From Aliiruegeria sabulilitoris (GTDB taxonomy: Bacteria; Pseudomonadota; Alphaproteobacteria; Rhodobacterales; Rhodobacteraceae), in assembly GCF_001558155.1 (NCBI RefSeq), contig NZ_LOAS01000022.1:1-64000 (forward strand): a DNA stretch of 64,000 nt, written 5' to 3'. Numbering within the stretch: position 1 is the first letter of the stretch; every line of letters starts with the position of its first letter. A program made the position numbers and the translations under genes. Below the pieces are notes generated by a model that worked only from the letters and a program-made list of their open reading frames with translations, had not been told where the DNA came from and did no database searches. This document shows, piece after piece, positions 8,265 through 16,702 of the stretch.

Positions 8265-9788
8265 TCAGCCCACAGAGCCCTCAAGCGAGATCGCCACCAG
8301 TTGCTGCGCCTCCAGCGCGAATTCCATCGGAAGCGCCTGGAGCACGTCGCGACAGAAGCCGTTCACCACCAGCGCCACCGCCTCTTCCTCGTCCATGCCG
8401 CGGCTGCGGCAGTAGAAAAGCTGGTCGTCATCGACCTTGGACGTGGTCGCCTCGTGTTCGGCACGGCTGGAGTTGTTCTTCACCTCGATATAGGGAACCG
8501 TGTGCGCGCCACACTCACTTCCGATCAGAAGGCTGTCACATTGCGTGTAATTGCGTGACTCCTTGGCCTTCGGATGCATCGAGACCAGCCCGCGATAGAC
8601 GTTCTGCGACTTGCCCGCCGAGATGCCCTTGGAGACGATCCGGCTCTTGGTGTTCTTGCCAAGGTGGATCATCTTGGTGCCGGTATCGGCCTGCTGGTGA
8701 TTGTTGGTAATGGCGATGGAGTAGAACTCGCCCTGGGCTTCCTCGCCACGCAGGATGCAGGAGGGGTATTTCCAGGTGATCGCCGAGCCGGTTTCCACCT
8801 GCGTCCACATCACCTTGGAACGGTCGCCCCGGCAATCGGCGCGCTTGGTGACGAAGTTGTAGATCCCACCCTTGCCGTTCTCGTCGCCGGGGAACCAGTT
8901 CTGGACGGTGGAGTATTTCACCTCCGCATCGTCCATGATGACGATCTCGACCACGGCGGCATGAAGCTGGGCCACATCACGCTGCGGCGCGGTGCAGCCT
9001 TCGAGATAGCTCACATAGGAACCTTTCTCGGCGATGATCAGCGTGCGCTCGAACTGGCCGGTATTCTCCGCGTTGATGCGGAAATAGGTGCTGAGTTCCA
9101 TCGGGCAGCGGACGCCCTCGGGCACGTAGACGAAAGAGCCGTCCGAGAAGACCGCCGAGTTCAGCGTAGCAAAGTAGTTGTCGGTCGTCGGCACCACGGA
9201 GGCGAGGTATTTCTTCACCAGTTCGGGATGCTCGCGGATCGCCTCGGAGATCGAGCAGAAGATGACGCCGGCCTGGGCCAGCTCCTTCTTGAAAGTCGTG
9301 CCGACGGAGACGGAGTCGAACACAGCGTCCACGGCGACCTTGCGGCCCTCCTGCGGGGTCTCGCCCACACCTTCGACACCGGCCAGGATCGCCTGTTCCT
9401 TTAGCGGGATGCCGAGCTTGGCATAGGTCTCCAGAAGCTTCGGATCCACGTCGTCGAGCGATTTCGGCTTTTCGATCATCGAAGCCGGTCGGGCGTAGTA
9501 ATACTGATCCTGGTAGTCGATCGCGGGGATCTTCAGCATCGCCCATTCGGGCATTTCCATCTTCTGCCAGCGGCGGAAGGCATCGAGGCGCCATTCGAGC
9601 ATCCACTCGGGCTCCTCGTTGCGCTCCGAGATCAGGCGCACGATATCCTCGTTCAGCCCTTTCGGGGCGCGCTCTTCCTCGATCTCGGTTTCCCAGCCGT
9701 GCTTGTAGGCGCCCATGTTCCGGACGGTTTCAACCGTCTCCCGGTCCACACCTTCGCGAACTTCCAGTTGCTCTTCGACTACGGTCAT
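8265..9788 (-). CDS. sufB: Fe-S cluster assembly protein SufB
   Basis: SufB, 507 aa, is the scaffold subunit on which the nascent Fe-S cluster forms. The length and order of motifs are typical: an N-terminal helical region ([15 protein letters not shown]), a central beta-helix with [14 protein letters not shown] and [10 protein letters not shown], and a C-terminal [14 protein letters not shown] and [19 protein letters not shown]. It follows the IscS-type desulfurase and precedes the small-gene block. Confidence 0.97.
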   Translation of the reverse strand: MTVVEEQLEVREGVDRETVETVRNMGAYKHGWETEIEEERAPKGLNEDIVRLISERNEEPEWMLEWRLDAFRRWQKMEMPEWAMLKIPAIDYQDQYYYARPASMIEKPKSLDDVDPKLLETYAKLGIPLKEQAILAGVEGVGETPQEGRKVAVDAVFDSVSVGTTFKKELAQAGVIFCSISEAIREHPELVKKYLASVVPTTDNYFATLNSAVFSDGSFVYVPEGVRCPMELSTYFRINAENTGQFERTLIIAEKGSYVSYLEGCTAPQRDVAQLHAAVVEIVIMDDAEVKYSTVQNWFPGDENGKGGIYNFVTKRADCRGDRSKVMWTQVETGSAITWKYPSCILRGEEAQGEFYSIAITNNHQQADTGTKMIHLGKNTKSRIVSKGISAGKSQNVYRGLVSMHPKAKESRNYTQCDSLLIGSECGAHTVPYIEVKNNSSRAEHEATTSKVDDDQLFYCRSRGMDEEEAVALVVNGFCRDVLQALPMEFALEAQQLVAISLEGSVG

Positions 9789-9833
9789 CGCAGATCCATT
9801 CCTGTCATGGGCAGCAGGTGCTGCCCCGGCGGC

Positions 9834-10877
9834 TCATCCCGCCCTAGCCTTCATTTTCCGGTACTGACCGCTCCAGCTTTCCGCGAAACGCAGCACCTCG
9901 TCTTCCGTCGTACCCGGCCCGATCGACACGCGGATCGCGCAACTCGCAGCCGTCTCGTCATATCCCATCGCGCGCAGCACCCGGCTCGCCCTGACCTTGC
10001 CCGAAGAACAGGCCGAACCCGCCGAAATGGCAAAGCCCGCAAGGTCCATCTGCATCACCTGGGTCTCGCCTCGCCAGCCGGGAACCACGATGCAGGAGGT
10101 GTTGGGGAGTCTCCGCGCCGATTTCCCGACAAAAATAATCTCTTTTATCGAAGATGCCAGAGCTTTTTCTAGAATGTTTCTAAGTTTCTCGGTTTTTTCC
10201 CAGGCGCCAGCCTCCAGATCGCGCTGCGCCGCAGCCGCCGCGGCTGCGAACCCCGCGATTCCAATGAGGTTTTCCGTCCCCGAGCGTCGTCCCATCTCTT
10301 GGCCACCCCCAAGGATACGCGACGGAACGTCAAGGCCGCGACGCAAGACCAATGCGCCAATTCCCTTCGGCCCGCCCAGTTTATGGGCAGAGATCAAGGC
10401 CATGTCGCAGCCAGACCAGTCAAAGGCGACAGGAATCTTGCCAAAGGCCTGCGTCATGTCGCTGACCGCAAGCCCCTGCGGCAGATCCTGAATCACGCCG
10501 GTCTCCGAATTCGCAAGCTGCAACGTCGACCGCTCCGGCGCCGTGACTTGAACGCGGCCGTCTGGCGTCACAGCCAAGCTGTCCTCGACCCAGGCCCCGA
10601 CCGCGTCATGCTCTACACCGCTGCCGGCAAGACCGCGCCCGGCCAGCGCAAGCGCCGCCGCCTCGGTCGCCCCGGAGGTAAAGACGATATCGGCCGCCTG
10701 CGCCCCGAAGGCTTCTGCAATCTGGCCACGTGCGTGCTCGATCAGCCCCTTCGCGGCCCGGCCCTCCGAATGAACGGAAGACGGATTTCCCACGAGCTCC
10801 ATCGCCTCGACCATCGCCGCTTTCGCATCTGGACGCAGTGGCGCCGTGGCGTTCCAGTCGAGATAGCTCCGTTTCAT
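9834..10877 (-). CDS. IscS/NifS-type cysteine desulfurase
   Basis: This 347-aa group I cysteine desulfurase is distinct from the SufS at the other end of the locus. It shows the N-terminal YLDWNATAPLRPDA, the PLP-lysine segment SAHKLGGPKGIGAL and the active-site loop SGSACSSGKV carrying the persulfide cysteine. It is somewhat shorter than E. coli IscS. It lies between iscR and sufB on the same strand, so it probably supplies sulfur to the Suf scaffold under the same control. Two desulfurases in one suf locus are usual in this group of bacteria. Confidence 0.92.
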   Translation of the reverse strand: MKRSYLDWNATAPLRPDAKAAMVEAMELVGNPSSVHSEGRAAKGLIEHARGQIAEAFGAQAADIVFTSGATEAAALALAGRGLAGSGVEHDAVGAWVEDSLAVTPDGRVQVTAPERSTLQLANSETGVIQDLPQGLAVSDMTQAFGKIPVAFDWSGCDMALISAHKLGGPKGIGALVLRRGLDVPSRILGGGQEMGRRSGTENLIGIAGFAAAAAAAQRDLEAGAWEKTEKLRNILEKALASSIKEIIFVGKSARRLPNTSCIVVPGWRGETQVMQMDLAGFAISAGSACSSGKVRASRVLRAMGYDETAASCAIRVSIGPGTTEDEVLRFAESWSGQYRKMKARAG

Positions 10878-10889
10878 CCTTGGATCCGA

Positions 10890-10973
10890 TCCAATCTTCT
10901 TCTTGGCAAAACACGCTCGCCGAAGGCCGGCAGGGGCGTCCGCGCAGCGGGCGCCCCTGCCCCCACCGCGACG
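10890..10973 (-). repeat. Dispersed intergenic element, copy E (divergent)
   Basis: Read on the minus strand, it has a GC-rich hairpin (CAGGGGCG pairing with CGCCCCTG), then GCCTTCGGCGAGCGTGTTTT, then GCCAAGAAGAAGATTGG. The layout is the same as the other copies (GC-rich palindrome, GTxTTT core, AGATxA-rich tail), but the sequence is more diverged. It fills the iscR to desulfurase gap. Confidence 0.45.
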
Positions 10974-10995
10974 CCGTCAGGCGGCGCAAAACCTC

Positions 10996-11460
10996 TTAGC
11001 TAACATCGTCCTCGACCTGGAACAGCGAAGGAACCGCCGGACAGGGCGCCAGATCATTTGCCACGACGTCCGACAGCCGCGCCTGGTGCAGATAGACATA
11101 GACATGGGCCGACAGCCCTTCCCAGAGCCGGTTGTTGAGCGATTGCGCCCGGCTCCCGGACACACCGCCCTTGGCGCCTGCGCCCGTGTGCAACGCACTC
11201 ACGGTCTCGTCCACGGCGGCCAGCACTTCCGACACCCGGATCAGCTCTGCCGCGCGACCAAGGCGATACCCGCCCCCCGGCCCGCGTACCGATTCCACCA
11301 GCCCCGCACGGCGCAGCTTGACAAAAAGCTGTTCGAGATAGGGCAGCGAAATATCCTGTCGCTCTGATATCTCCCCCAGCGTGACCAGCTCGTCATCCGC
11401 GGCCAGCGCGAGATCGGTCAACGCCACCATCGCGTAGCGCCCTTTGGTACTGAGTTTCAT
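10996..11460 (-). CDS. iscR: IscR-type Rrf2-family regulator lacking the canonical cluster cysteines
   Basis: This 154-aa Rrf2-family regulator has the usual start MKLSTKGRYAMVALTDLA and a winged helix (ISLPYLEQLFVKLRRAGLV, RGPGGGYRLGR). Position next to the suf genes identifies it as IscR, which senses Fe-S status and controls these genes. In E. coli IscR, Cys92, Cys98 and Cys104 hold a [2Fe-2S] cluster. Here the matching stretch (HTGAGAKGGVSGSRAQS, residues 91-107) has no cysteine, and the only cysteine is Cys140. From memory, Rhodobacter sphaeroides IscR is a known single-cysteine type. The ATG at 11460 gives the family N-terminus; an upstream in-frame start at 11490 adds ten unlikely residues. 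Confidence 0.92.
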   Translation of the reverse strand: MKLSTKGRYAMVALTDLALAADDELVTLGEISERQDISLPYLEQLFVKLRRAGLVESVRGPGGGYRLGRAAELIRVSEVLAAVDETVSALHTGAGAKGGVSGSRAQSLNNRLWEGLSAHVYVYLHQARLSDVVANDLAPCPAVPSLFQVEDDVS

Positions 11461-11548
11461 GGCCCAACCTCCCGCAAAACTTGACGTCACCGGCAGGGAG
11501 GCTTAACTGCCTCTCGCTGCATGTATCATCATGACGGCATTCATTGAC

Positions 11549-11577
11549 GATCTAGATTGCCTGACCGAAAGGGTCAA
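11549..11577 (-). promoter_or_regulatory. Candidate iscR promoter with overlapping dyad
   Basis: On the minus strand, TTGACC (11572-11577) and TAGATC (11549-11554) are 17 nt apart. The -35 box is embedded in a perfect dyad TGACC-N5-GGTCA (11562-11576). This would place an operator over the promoter of iscR and the suf locus. That IscR itself binds it is inference. Confidence 0.45.
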
Positions 11578-11616
11578 CAGCCCCGGCCCAGGCCCGCGAC
11601 AAGGAAAAAGGCAAAC

Positions 11617-12270
11617 ATGCCCGAGGTGATCTTTCCCGGACCCGAAGGGCGGCTTGAGGGCCGCTATCACCCGCAAAAGGAAAAGGACGCCCCCATCGCG
11701 ATCATCCTGCATCCGCATCCTCAATTCGGCGGCACGATGAACAACAAGGTCGTCTACAACCTGCATTACACGTTCCACAAGATGGGCTTCACCGTCTTGC
11801 GGTTCAACTTCCGCGGCGTGGGCCGTAGCCAGGGCGAGTACGATCAGGGCATAGGCGAGCTTTCGGATGCCGCCTCCGCGCTCGACTACCTGCAGTCGAT
11901 GAATCAGAACGCCAAGCATTGCTGGGTCGCCGGATTCTCCTTCGGCGCCTGGATCGGCATGCAGCTTCTGATGCGTCGCCCCGAGATCACCGGTTTCATC
12001 TCCGTCTCGCCGCCGGCGAACATGTATGACTTCTCCTTCCTCGCGCCCTGCCCCTCCTCCGGGCTGGTCATCAACGGCACAGCCGACCGAGTTGCACCGC
12101 CCAAGGACACGCAGACGCTGGTCGCCAAGCTGCACGAGCAAAAGGGCATCACCATCACCCACGAGGAGATGGAAGGCGCCGGCCATTTCTTCGAAGAGCC
12201 GTATATGCAGCCGATGCTGGACCATGTCGAAACCTACGTCCGCCGCCGGCTGACCGAAAACACGCGCTGA
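11617..12270 (+). CDS. Alpha/beta hydrolase (dienelactone hydrolase-like)
   Basis: This 217-aa cytosolic alpha/beta hydrolase starts MPEVIFPGPEGRLEGRYHP. It has the oxyanion segment HPHPQFGGTMNN, the strand FTVLRFNFRGVGRSQG, the nucleophile elbow GFSFGAW (Ser), LVINGTADRVAPP (Asp region) and EGAGHFF (His). The pattern fits small hydrolases of the YqiA/dienelactone type with unknown substrate. The ATG at 11617 is preceded by AAGGAAAAAGG. It is divergent from iscR. Confidence 0.88.
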   Translation: MPEVIFPGPEGRLEGRYHPQKEKDAPIAIILHPHPQFGGTMNNKVVYNLHYTFHKMGFTVLRFNFRGVGRSQGEYDQGIGELSDAASALDYLQSMNQNAKHCWVAGFSFGAWIGMQLLMRRPEITGFISVSPPANMYDFSFLAPCPSSGLVINGTADRVAPPKDTQTLVAKLHEQKGITITHEEMEGAGHFFEEPYMQPMLDHVETYVRRRLTENTR

Positions 12271-12279
12271 GCCGGCAGC

Positions 12280-12501
12280 ATGGGCGTTCTGGAAGATCTC
12301 GCTGACACACTGGCCAAGGATGCGATCGAGGCCAGCGAGAAGCTCGGCGACGAGGACATCATCACCCAGGTCGCCAAGCAACTCGGGGCGACCTCGACCA
12401 CGATGGAGGAGACCTATCTCACCTCCATCCGCATCCGCCTTTCCGAACGCCGGGCACGCCGTTTTCTCGAAGCCCGCCTGGCGCCGAAGGACCAGCACTG
12501 A
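12280..12501 (+). CDS. Small helical protein of unknown function, 73 aa
   Basis: This gene lies 9 nt downstream of the hydrolase and is probably co-transcribed with it. The protein (MGVLEDLADTLAKDAIEASE at the start, RRARRFLEARLAPKDQH at the end) is predicted to be almost all alpha-helical, with an acidic first half and a basic second half. There is no signal peptide or metal motif. I do not recognise the family. Confidence 0.7.
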   Translation: MGVLEDLADTLAKDAIEASEKLGDEDIITQVAKQLGATSTTMEETYLTSIRIRLSERRARRFLEARLAPKDQH

Positions 12502-12620
12502 CCCGGAACAACCGATAACCCCGCCCGGGCGTCGTTGCGGGTGCCGCGCCGAAACGCTATCAGCGATCACAACAGAGCGCGCGGACGGCTGACACCGTGC
12601 GACAGGACGGGAGAGCGGCG

Positions 12621-13301
12621 ATGGAAAAGACTTGTCCGGTTTGCGGAGGCCAGGGAACGCTCACGATGCGCGTGCTGTGGCCGGAACTGATCCAGGAATG
12701 GGGCCTTGCCCCGCATGAGGTCGACTATATCGACCGCCAGCAAGGCGAGCTTTGCGTCCACTGCCATGCCAGCCGGCGCCACGTCGCCCTGACCGAAGCC
12801 TTTCGCACGGCACTCGGCGACACCCGCACCCTGCGCGAGATCGTCGCCGCCGCGCCGCAGATCTCGGTGCTCGACATCAACGGCGCCGAAGTGATTTCCG
12901 ACACCTTGTCCGGCCTGCCGCATTACCTGCGGGCCGACTATCCGGAGGTCGACCTGCAGGCCTTGCCCTATGCCGAAAACAGCTTCGACATCGTGCTGCA
13001 TTCGGACACGCTAGAACATGTGCCCTATGCGCTGCGGGCGCTGGATGAATGCCGCCGCGTTCTCAAACCGGGCGGCACGCTGTGCTACACGATCCCGATC
13101 ATCGTCGGCCGCATGACCCGAAGCCGCCTCGGGATGCCGCCCAGCTATCACGGAATGCCGTCCGATAACCGCGACGACTATATCGTGCAGACCGAGTATG
13201 GCGCCGATGCCTGGACCGAACTTGCCCGCGCCGGGTTCACCCAGATTGGCATTCACACGGTCGATTTCCCGGTCGCGCAGGCCTTCACCGCGCGCAAGTG
13301 A
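12621..13301 (+). CDS. Zinc-ribbon class I SAM methyltransferase
   Basis: This 226-aa protein starts with a Cys4-like knuckle (CPVCGGQG ... CVHCHASRRH, about residues 4-50) and continues into a SAM-dependent methyltransferase fold. The later motifs are clear: DLQALPYAENSFDIVLHSDT and the post-motif LEHVPYALRALDECRRVLKP. Motif I is degenerate (VLDINGAEV). The ATG at 12621 has GGGAGAG upstream; a GTG at 12597 is the alternative. The substrate is unknown. This layout resembles methyltransferases near sugar or lipid genes, but no such neighbours exist here. Confidence 0.82.
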   Translation: MEKTCPVCGGQGTLTMRVLWPELIQEWGLAPHEVDYIDRQQGELCVHCHASRRHVALTEAFRTALGDTRTLREIVAAAPQISVLDINGAEVISDTLSGLPHYLRADYPEVDLQALPYAENSFDIVLHSDTLEHVPYALRALDECRRVLKPGGTLCYTIPIIVGRMTRSRLGMPPSYHGMPSDNRDDYIVQTEYGADAWTELARAGFTQIGIHTVDFPVAQAFTARK

Positions 13302-13456
13302 GACGATTTTTCGTGCAAGTCGCCTGATCTTTATGCATCAGCGCGCAATCCCACCGCCACATGCTGCGATGCAGCATTGAAGGGCTGGCGTTACAGGCGC
13401 CCGCTTTGCAGCCTGACGAAAGGGAGGACAGATCCGGGATATCAAAGGAGCCCGCC

Positions 13457-13651
13457 ATGTGTCTGACCACCGAAGCCCTCCTGCTCTTCATCAACCTGCT
13501 GTCGCCCCAGATCATCGAAGCTTCCGATCAGAAGATCGTCATTCATGCGCAAACACGTGACGCGGTCTGGGAAGCGCGCGCCGATCAGTGGTGCACCAAG
13601 GCGCCCCAGATCGACGCCGCCTTGCGCCTGATCACCGGCGAGCCTGTCTGA
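13457..13651 (+). CDS. Small protein of unknown function, 64 aa
   Basis: The ATG at 13457 has a strong AAAGGAG site. The protein starts MCLTTEALLLFINLLSPQ, which is moderately hydrophobic, and then becomes polar (DQKIVIHAQTRDAVWEARADQW). It has two cysteines (Cys2 and one in DQWCTK). It is not long or hydrophobic enough to call a transmembrane helix. No family is recognised. The roughly 150 nt upstream hold nothing I can support. Confidence 0.6.
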   Translation: MCLTTEALLLFINLLSPQIIEASDQKIVIHAQTRDAVWEARADQWCTKAPQIDAALRLITGEPV

Positions 13652-13746
13652 GCCGACGGCGGCCGCACCGCTGCGTGCGACCGCTGGACGGCCTGTCCCG
13701 CTCCGGGTGTCTTGCCAGCCCTGAACCAGAAGCGTAGAGGCAGGGC

Positions 13747-14328
13747 ATGACTGATCGCCTCTCCTCCCAATTCGCCTTTCTCGACGAAATCGACCGCCTC
13801 AAGGCCATCGAACGCGCCACGCCCATCGGCGACAATTCTCGCCCCGAGAACTCCGCCGAGCATTCCTGGCATATCGCAATGTATGCGCTGGTGCTCGCCG
13901 ACCATGCCGGGCCGGAGGTCGACATCTCCCGCGTTATCAAGATGTTGCTCCTGCATGACATCGTCGAGATCGACGCGGGCGACATGCCGATCCACATGAC
14001 GCATGACGCCGAGGCGCATGCCGTCAAGGAAGCCGCGGCAGCCGAACGGCTCTTTGGCCTGTTGCCTGCGGATCAGGCTGCGGAATTCCGCGCGATCTGG
14101 ACCGAGTTCGAGGCCGCCGAAAGCCCGGATGCCGTGTTTGCCAAGTCGCTCGACCGGGTGCAGCCGCTGCTGCAGAACCTCGCCGTCGGCGGCGGAAGCT
14201 GGATCGACTACAACGTGACCATGGATCATATCGACACCCGCGTCGGGGTCAAGGTCAACCGGGGGGCGCCTCGGATCTGGCAATTCGTACGCGCCCGGGT
14301 CGCACCCTTCTTTTCGGCCCCCCGCTAG
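13747..14328 (+). CDS. HD-domain phosphohydrolase (YfbR/HDDC2-like 5'-nucleotidase)
   Basis: This 193-aa protein has the HD-domain signature of the YfbR/HDDC2 group: ENSAEHSWHIAMYALVLADH (first His), then LLLHDIVEIDAGD (the HD pair), then a distal Asp (AKSLDRVQPLLQN). Family members remove phosphate from deoxynucleoside monophosphates in the cytosol, using a divalent metal. Its last 74 nt overlap, on the other strand, the end of the DUF2955 gene. Confidence 0.9.
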   Translation: MTDRLSSQFAFLDEIDRLKAIERATPIGDNSRPENSAEHSWHIAMYALVLADHAGPEVDISRVIKMLLLHDIVEIDAGDMPIHMTHDAEAHAVKEAAAAERLFGLLPADQAAEFRAIWTEFEAAESPDAVFAKSLDRVQPLLQNLAVGGGSWIDYNVTMDHIDTRVGVKVNRGAPRIWQFVRARVAPFFSAPR

Positions 14329-15370
14329 GGTCCCCAGGCCGCTTTTCGCGTTCGGGCAGGAAGTAATCGACGGCGACAAAGGCCGTCAGCACCCAGACAA
14401 GCGCCGCGCCGACCTGCACCAGGCGGGAGAGCATCTTGCCTTCGACATCTCCGCCGAAGGGCGCCATGGCGCCGCCGAACAGGATCAGCGCAGTCGTCAG
14501 CGCGCTGCCCGCCAGCGCCGCTGACACATGGGCTGAGGTGAACCAGCGGGCGAAGCCGAGGCAAAGCAGCCCGGCTATGACCGCCATGAAGCCGAAATTC
14601 GTGGCGCTGACGACCAGTTCGTAACAGAGGATCGCCACGAGCCCGCCAGCGATATTGGCCAGCAGCATCCCCTTGGCAACGGCCGGGCCGGCCCCGGTCG
14701 AGGCGGCGAGTTGCTGGGCGAGGATGGCCACGAAAATCAGGGTCAGGATCGCCCCACTGTCGAAAAGGATGAACAAGGCGACGAAAGGCAGGGTCACCAG
14801 CATCATGCGCAGCAACCGCCGCTCCGGGTCAAAGGGCGGGGGAGCCTCGACTGCCGCTTCCTGCTCCGCGCTCATGGCAGCCGGCGGAAACAGGGCGAAG
14901 ACGGCCCAGCAGGATAGCAGGGCGATCCCCATGTTGATCGGAAGCCAGAGCGCCAGCGTCCAGGCGACATCGAGCGAAAGCCGCGCCATGTAAGGCATCA
15001 TCAGCGCGTCCATCAGCGCCAGCACCACGAGCAGCGGCGATTTTCCGGAAACAGAGAGCGAGAACCCCCAGCCGATCATAAGAGCTTGCGCCAGAAGGAA
15101 GCTCGCCGGATAGGGCAGCAGGACGGAAAACACCACGAAGCCCATCAGCAACAGGGCAAAGGCGGTGGCGATCAACATCGCCCCGGCCTTTGGGCTCGGC
15201 GGAGACGGCGCCTGTAGAAACAGCGCCGCGAAGACCGCGCCGAGAAAGGCGAAAGGCCAGTTAAAGCCCATACCGAGCACGAAAGGCGTCCAGACGCCTA
15301 GGGCCATCCGCAAGCCCTGCCCGTCCGCCAGCCTTTTCGCCGCGCCCTCCGGTCCGGCGTCAGTAGGCAT
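14255..15370 (-). CDS. DUF2955 membrane protein (aromatic acid/FUSC-like exporter)
   Basis: This 371-aa integral membrane protein has about ten hydrophobic segments in two halves, separated by a cytosolic loop (AAMSAEQEAAVEAPPPFDPE) near residues 165-185. The arrangement and the HlyD partner match the DUF2955 family, related to FUSC/AaeB-type efflux proteins. The C-terminus is a long basic tail (KRRVRPGRVRIARSEAPPG) encoded antisense to the end of the HD gene. It overlaps the upstream HlyD gene by 11 nt. The substrate is unknown. Confidence 0.85.
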   Translation of the reverse strand: MPTDAGPEGAAKRLADGQGLRMALGVWTPFVLGMGFNWPFAFLGAVFAALFLQAPSPPSPKAGAMLIATAFALLLMGFVVFSVLLPYPASFLLAQALMIGWGFSLSVSGKSPLLVVLALMDALMMPYMARLSLDVAWTLALWLPINMGIALLSCWAVFALFPPAAMSAEQEAAVEAPPPFDPERRLLRMMLVTLPFVALFILFDSGAILTLIFVAILAQQLAASTGAGPAVAKGMLLANIAGGLVAILCYELVVSATNFGFMAVIAGLLCLGFARWFTSAHVSAALAGSALTTALILFGGAMAPFGGDVEGKMLSRLVQVGAALVWVLTAFVAVDYFLPEREKRPGDPSGGPKRRVRPGRVRIARSEAPPG

Positions 15371-16421
15371 AGGACAGCCAGGAAGAGAGCCGGATATACC
15401 AACGGCCGAGCAAGTTCAGCAGATCGTTCTGACCGGTATAGACGATAACCTCGGCCTGCCCGTTGAGCTGGAGGGAGATATCGTCGCCGAGTTCGGCCTT
15501 CTCGTAGCCCGGCATGACGATACGCACCGGGAAGCGCTGTGGATCCCGCATCCAGCCGGAGCTGCGCGGGGGGGAGGAAAGGCCGTCGGAGCCTTTCGAT
15601 CCCACGGAGGCCGCACCGCTGAAACTCTCCACGCGCCCCGCAAAGACCCGCCCGGGATGAATATCGAGCACGATCTCGGCCCGGTCGCCCGGCGACATCC
15701 GGCCGAGATTGTTCTCGGTCATGTATGCCTCGATCCAGACATTCTCCGAATCGACGAAGGTCATGAGCGTCTTGCCCGCTGCCGCATAGGCCCCTGCGGC
15801 GATATCGAGGTTGGACACCACTCCGGCGGCAGGCGCCTGCAACTCCGTCCATTCCAGCCTGAGCTCGGCATCGGCCAGCGCCGCGAGTGCCCGGCGCACG
15901 CCCGGGTTATCCTCGCCCGCTGGTCCGAGTTGCTCGCGGGCGCGGTCCAGATCCGCCTCGGCGCCGGTCAGGGAGCTTTCCGTCTCGGCCAGCCGGGCAC
16001 GCGCATCATCACCACGCGCCGCCGCGACCAGTCCCTTCCTCTCCATCTCGAAAACGCGCGCGGTCTGCAGCCGGATGTTCTCCAGGTCCGCCGCGGCGCG
16101 GCTGACCCTTGCCTGCGCAGCCTCGACCTCGGCCGAGCCAGCGCCGATCTGTTGCAGGGCGGTCTGCAATTCCGCCTGTGCCTTGTCGCGCGCGATCTCG
16201 TAGGGGCGCTTGTCGATCCGCGCAAGCACCGTTCCCGGCGCCACGAACTCGCCATTGGCCGCCGAGATCTCGGTCACGATGCCGGAAACCTGCGGTACAA
16301 TCGGGGTGATCACCGCCTTGACGCGGGCATTGGAGGTGAAGGGGGTCTGCCGGTCGGCCAGCAGATACCAGGCAAAGAGCAATACGGCCAAAAGGCCAAC
16401 AAGGCGAATGGTGGTCTTCAC
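15360..16421 (-). CDS. HlyD-family membrane fusion protein
   Basis: This 353-aa periplasmic adaptor has one N-terminal membrane anchor (LVGLLAVLLFAWYLL, about 8-22), a lipoyl half-motif (VPQVSGIVTEISAANGEFV), a long coiled-coil hairpin (about 85-180, Ala/Glu/Arg rich), a second lipoyl half (APAAGVVSNLDIAAGAY) and a beta-barrel. With the overlapping DUF2955 gene it forms an inner-membrane efflux pair. No outer-membrane channel is encoded beside it. Confidence 0.92.
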   Translation of the reverse strand: MKTTIRLVGLLAVLLFAWYLLADRQTPFTSNARVKAVITPIVPQVSGIVTEISAANGEFVAPGTVLARIDKRPYEIARDKAQAELQTALQQIGAGSAEVEAAQARVSRAAADLENIRLQTARVFEMERKGLVAAARGDDARARLAETESSLTGAEADLDRAREQLGPAGEDNPGVRRALAALADAELRLEWTELQAPAAGVVSNLDIAAGAYAAAGKTLMTFVDSENVWIEAYMTENNLGRMSPGDRAEIVLDIHPGRVFAGRVESFSGAASVGSKGSDGLSSPPRSSGWMRDPQRFPVRIVMPGYEKAELGDDISLQLNGQAEVIVYTGQNDLLNLLGRWYIRLSSWLSYAY

Positions 16422-16578
16422 GTCCTATCCCCTGACACGGTCCGTTTCTTGCGCGGTTTTACGGTGAACCTGTCATATCCTCATGGAGAAATCACCCCGA
16501 ACAATCGCTTCGAGGACCGGCCCGCCCATCATCGGGACATCCAGCACCGTAGGCGCTAACATCATTCAATCCGCCAGG

Positions 16579-16615
16579 ATTTTCGGCAAGCCTCGAAAAT
16601 GGGGAAATATTTTCG
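16579..16615. promoter_or_regulatory. Three alternating half-sites upstream of icd
   Basis: ATTTTCG (16579-16585), its complement CGAAAAT (16594-16600) and ATTTTCG (16609-16615) occur in a row with exactly 8 nt between each, so they repeat every 15 nt. This looks like adjoining operator half-sites for a dimeric regulator of icd or of the divergent HlyD/DUF2955 pair. The regulator is unknown. Confidence 0.45.
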
Positions 16616-16702
16616 GTATACCTTCGCATACTGTCTTCCTGTGGGGGCCGGATTAGGCTATCAGACGGCAGAGACTCACATCCCGTCGCGAAAGGCGCAG
16701 CC

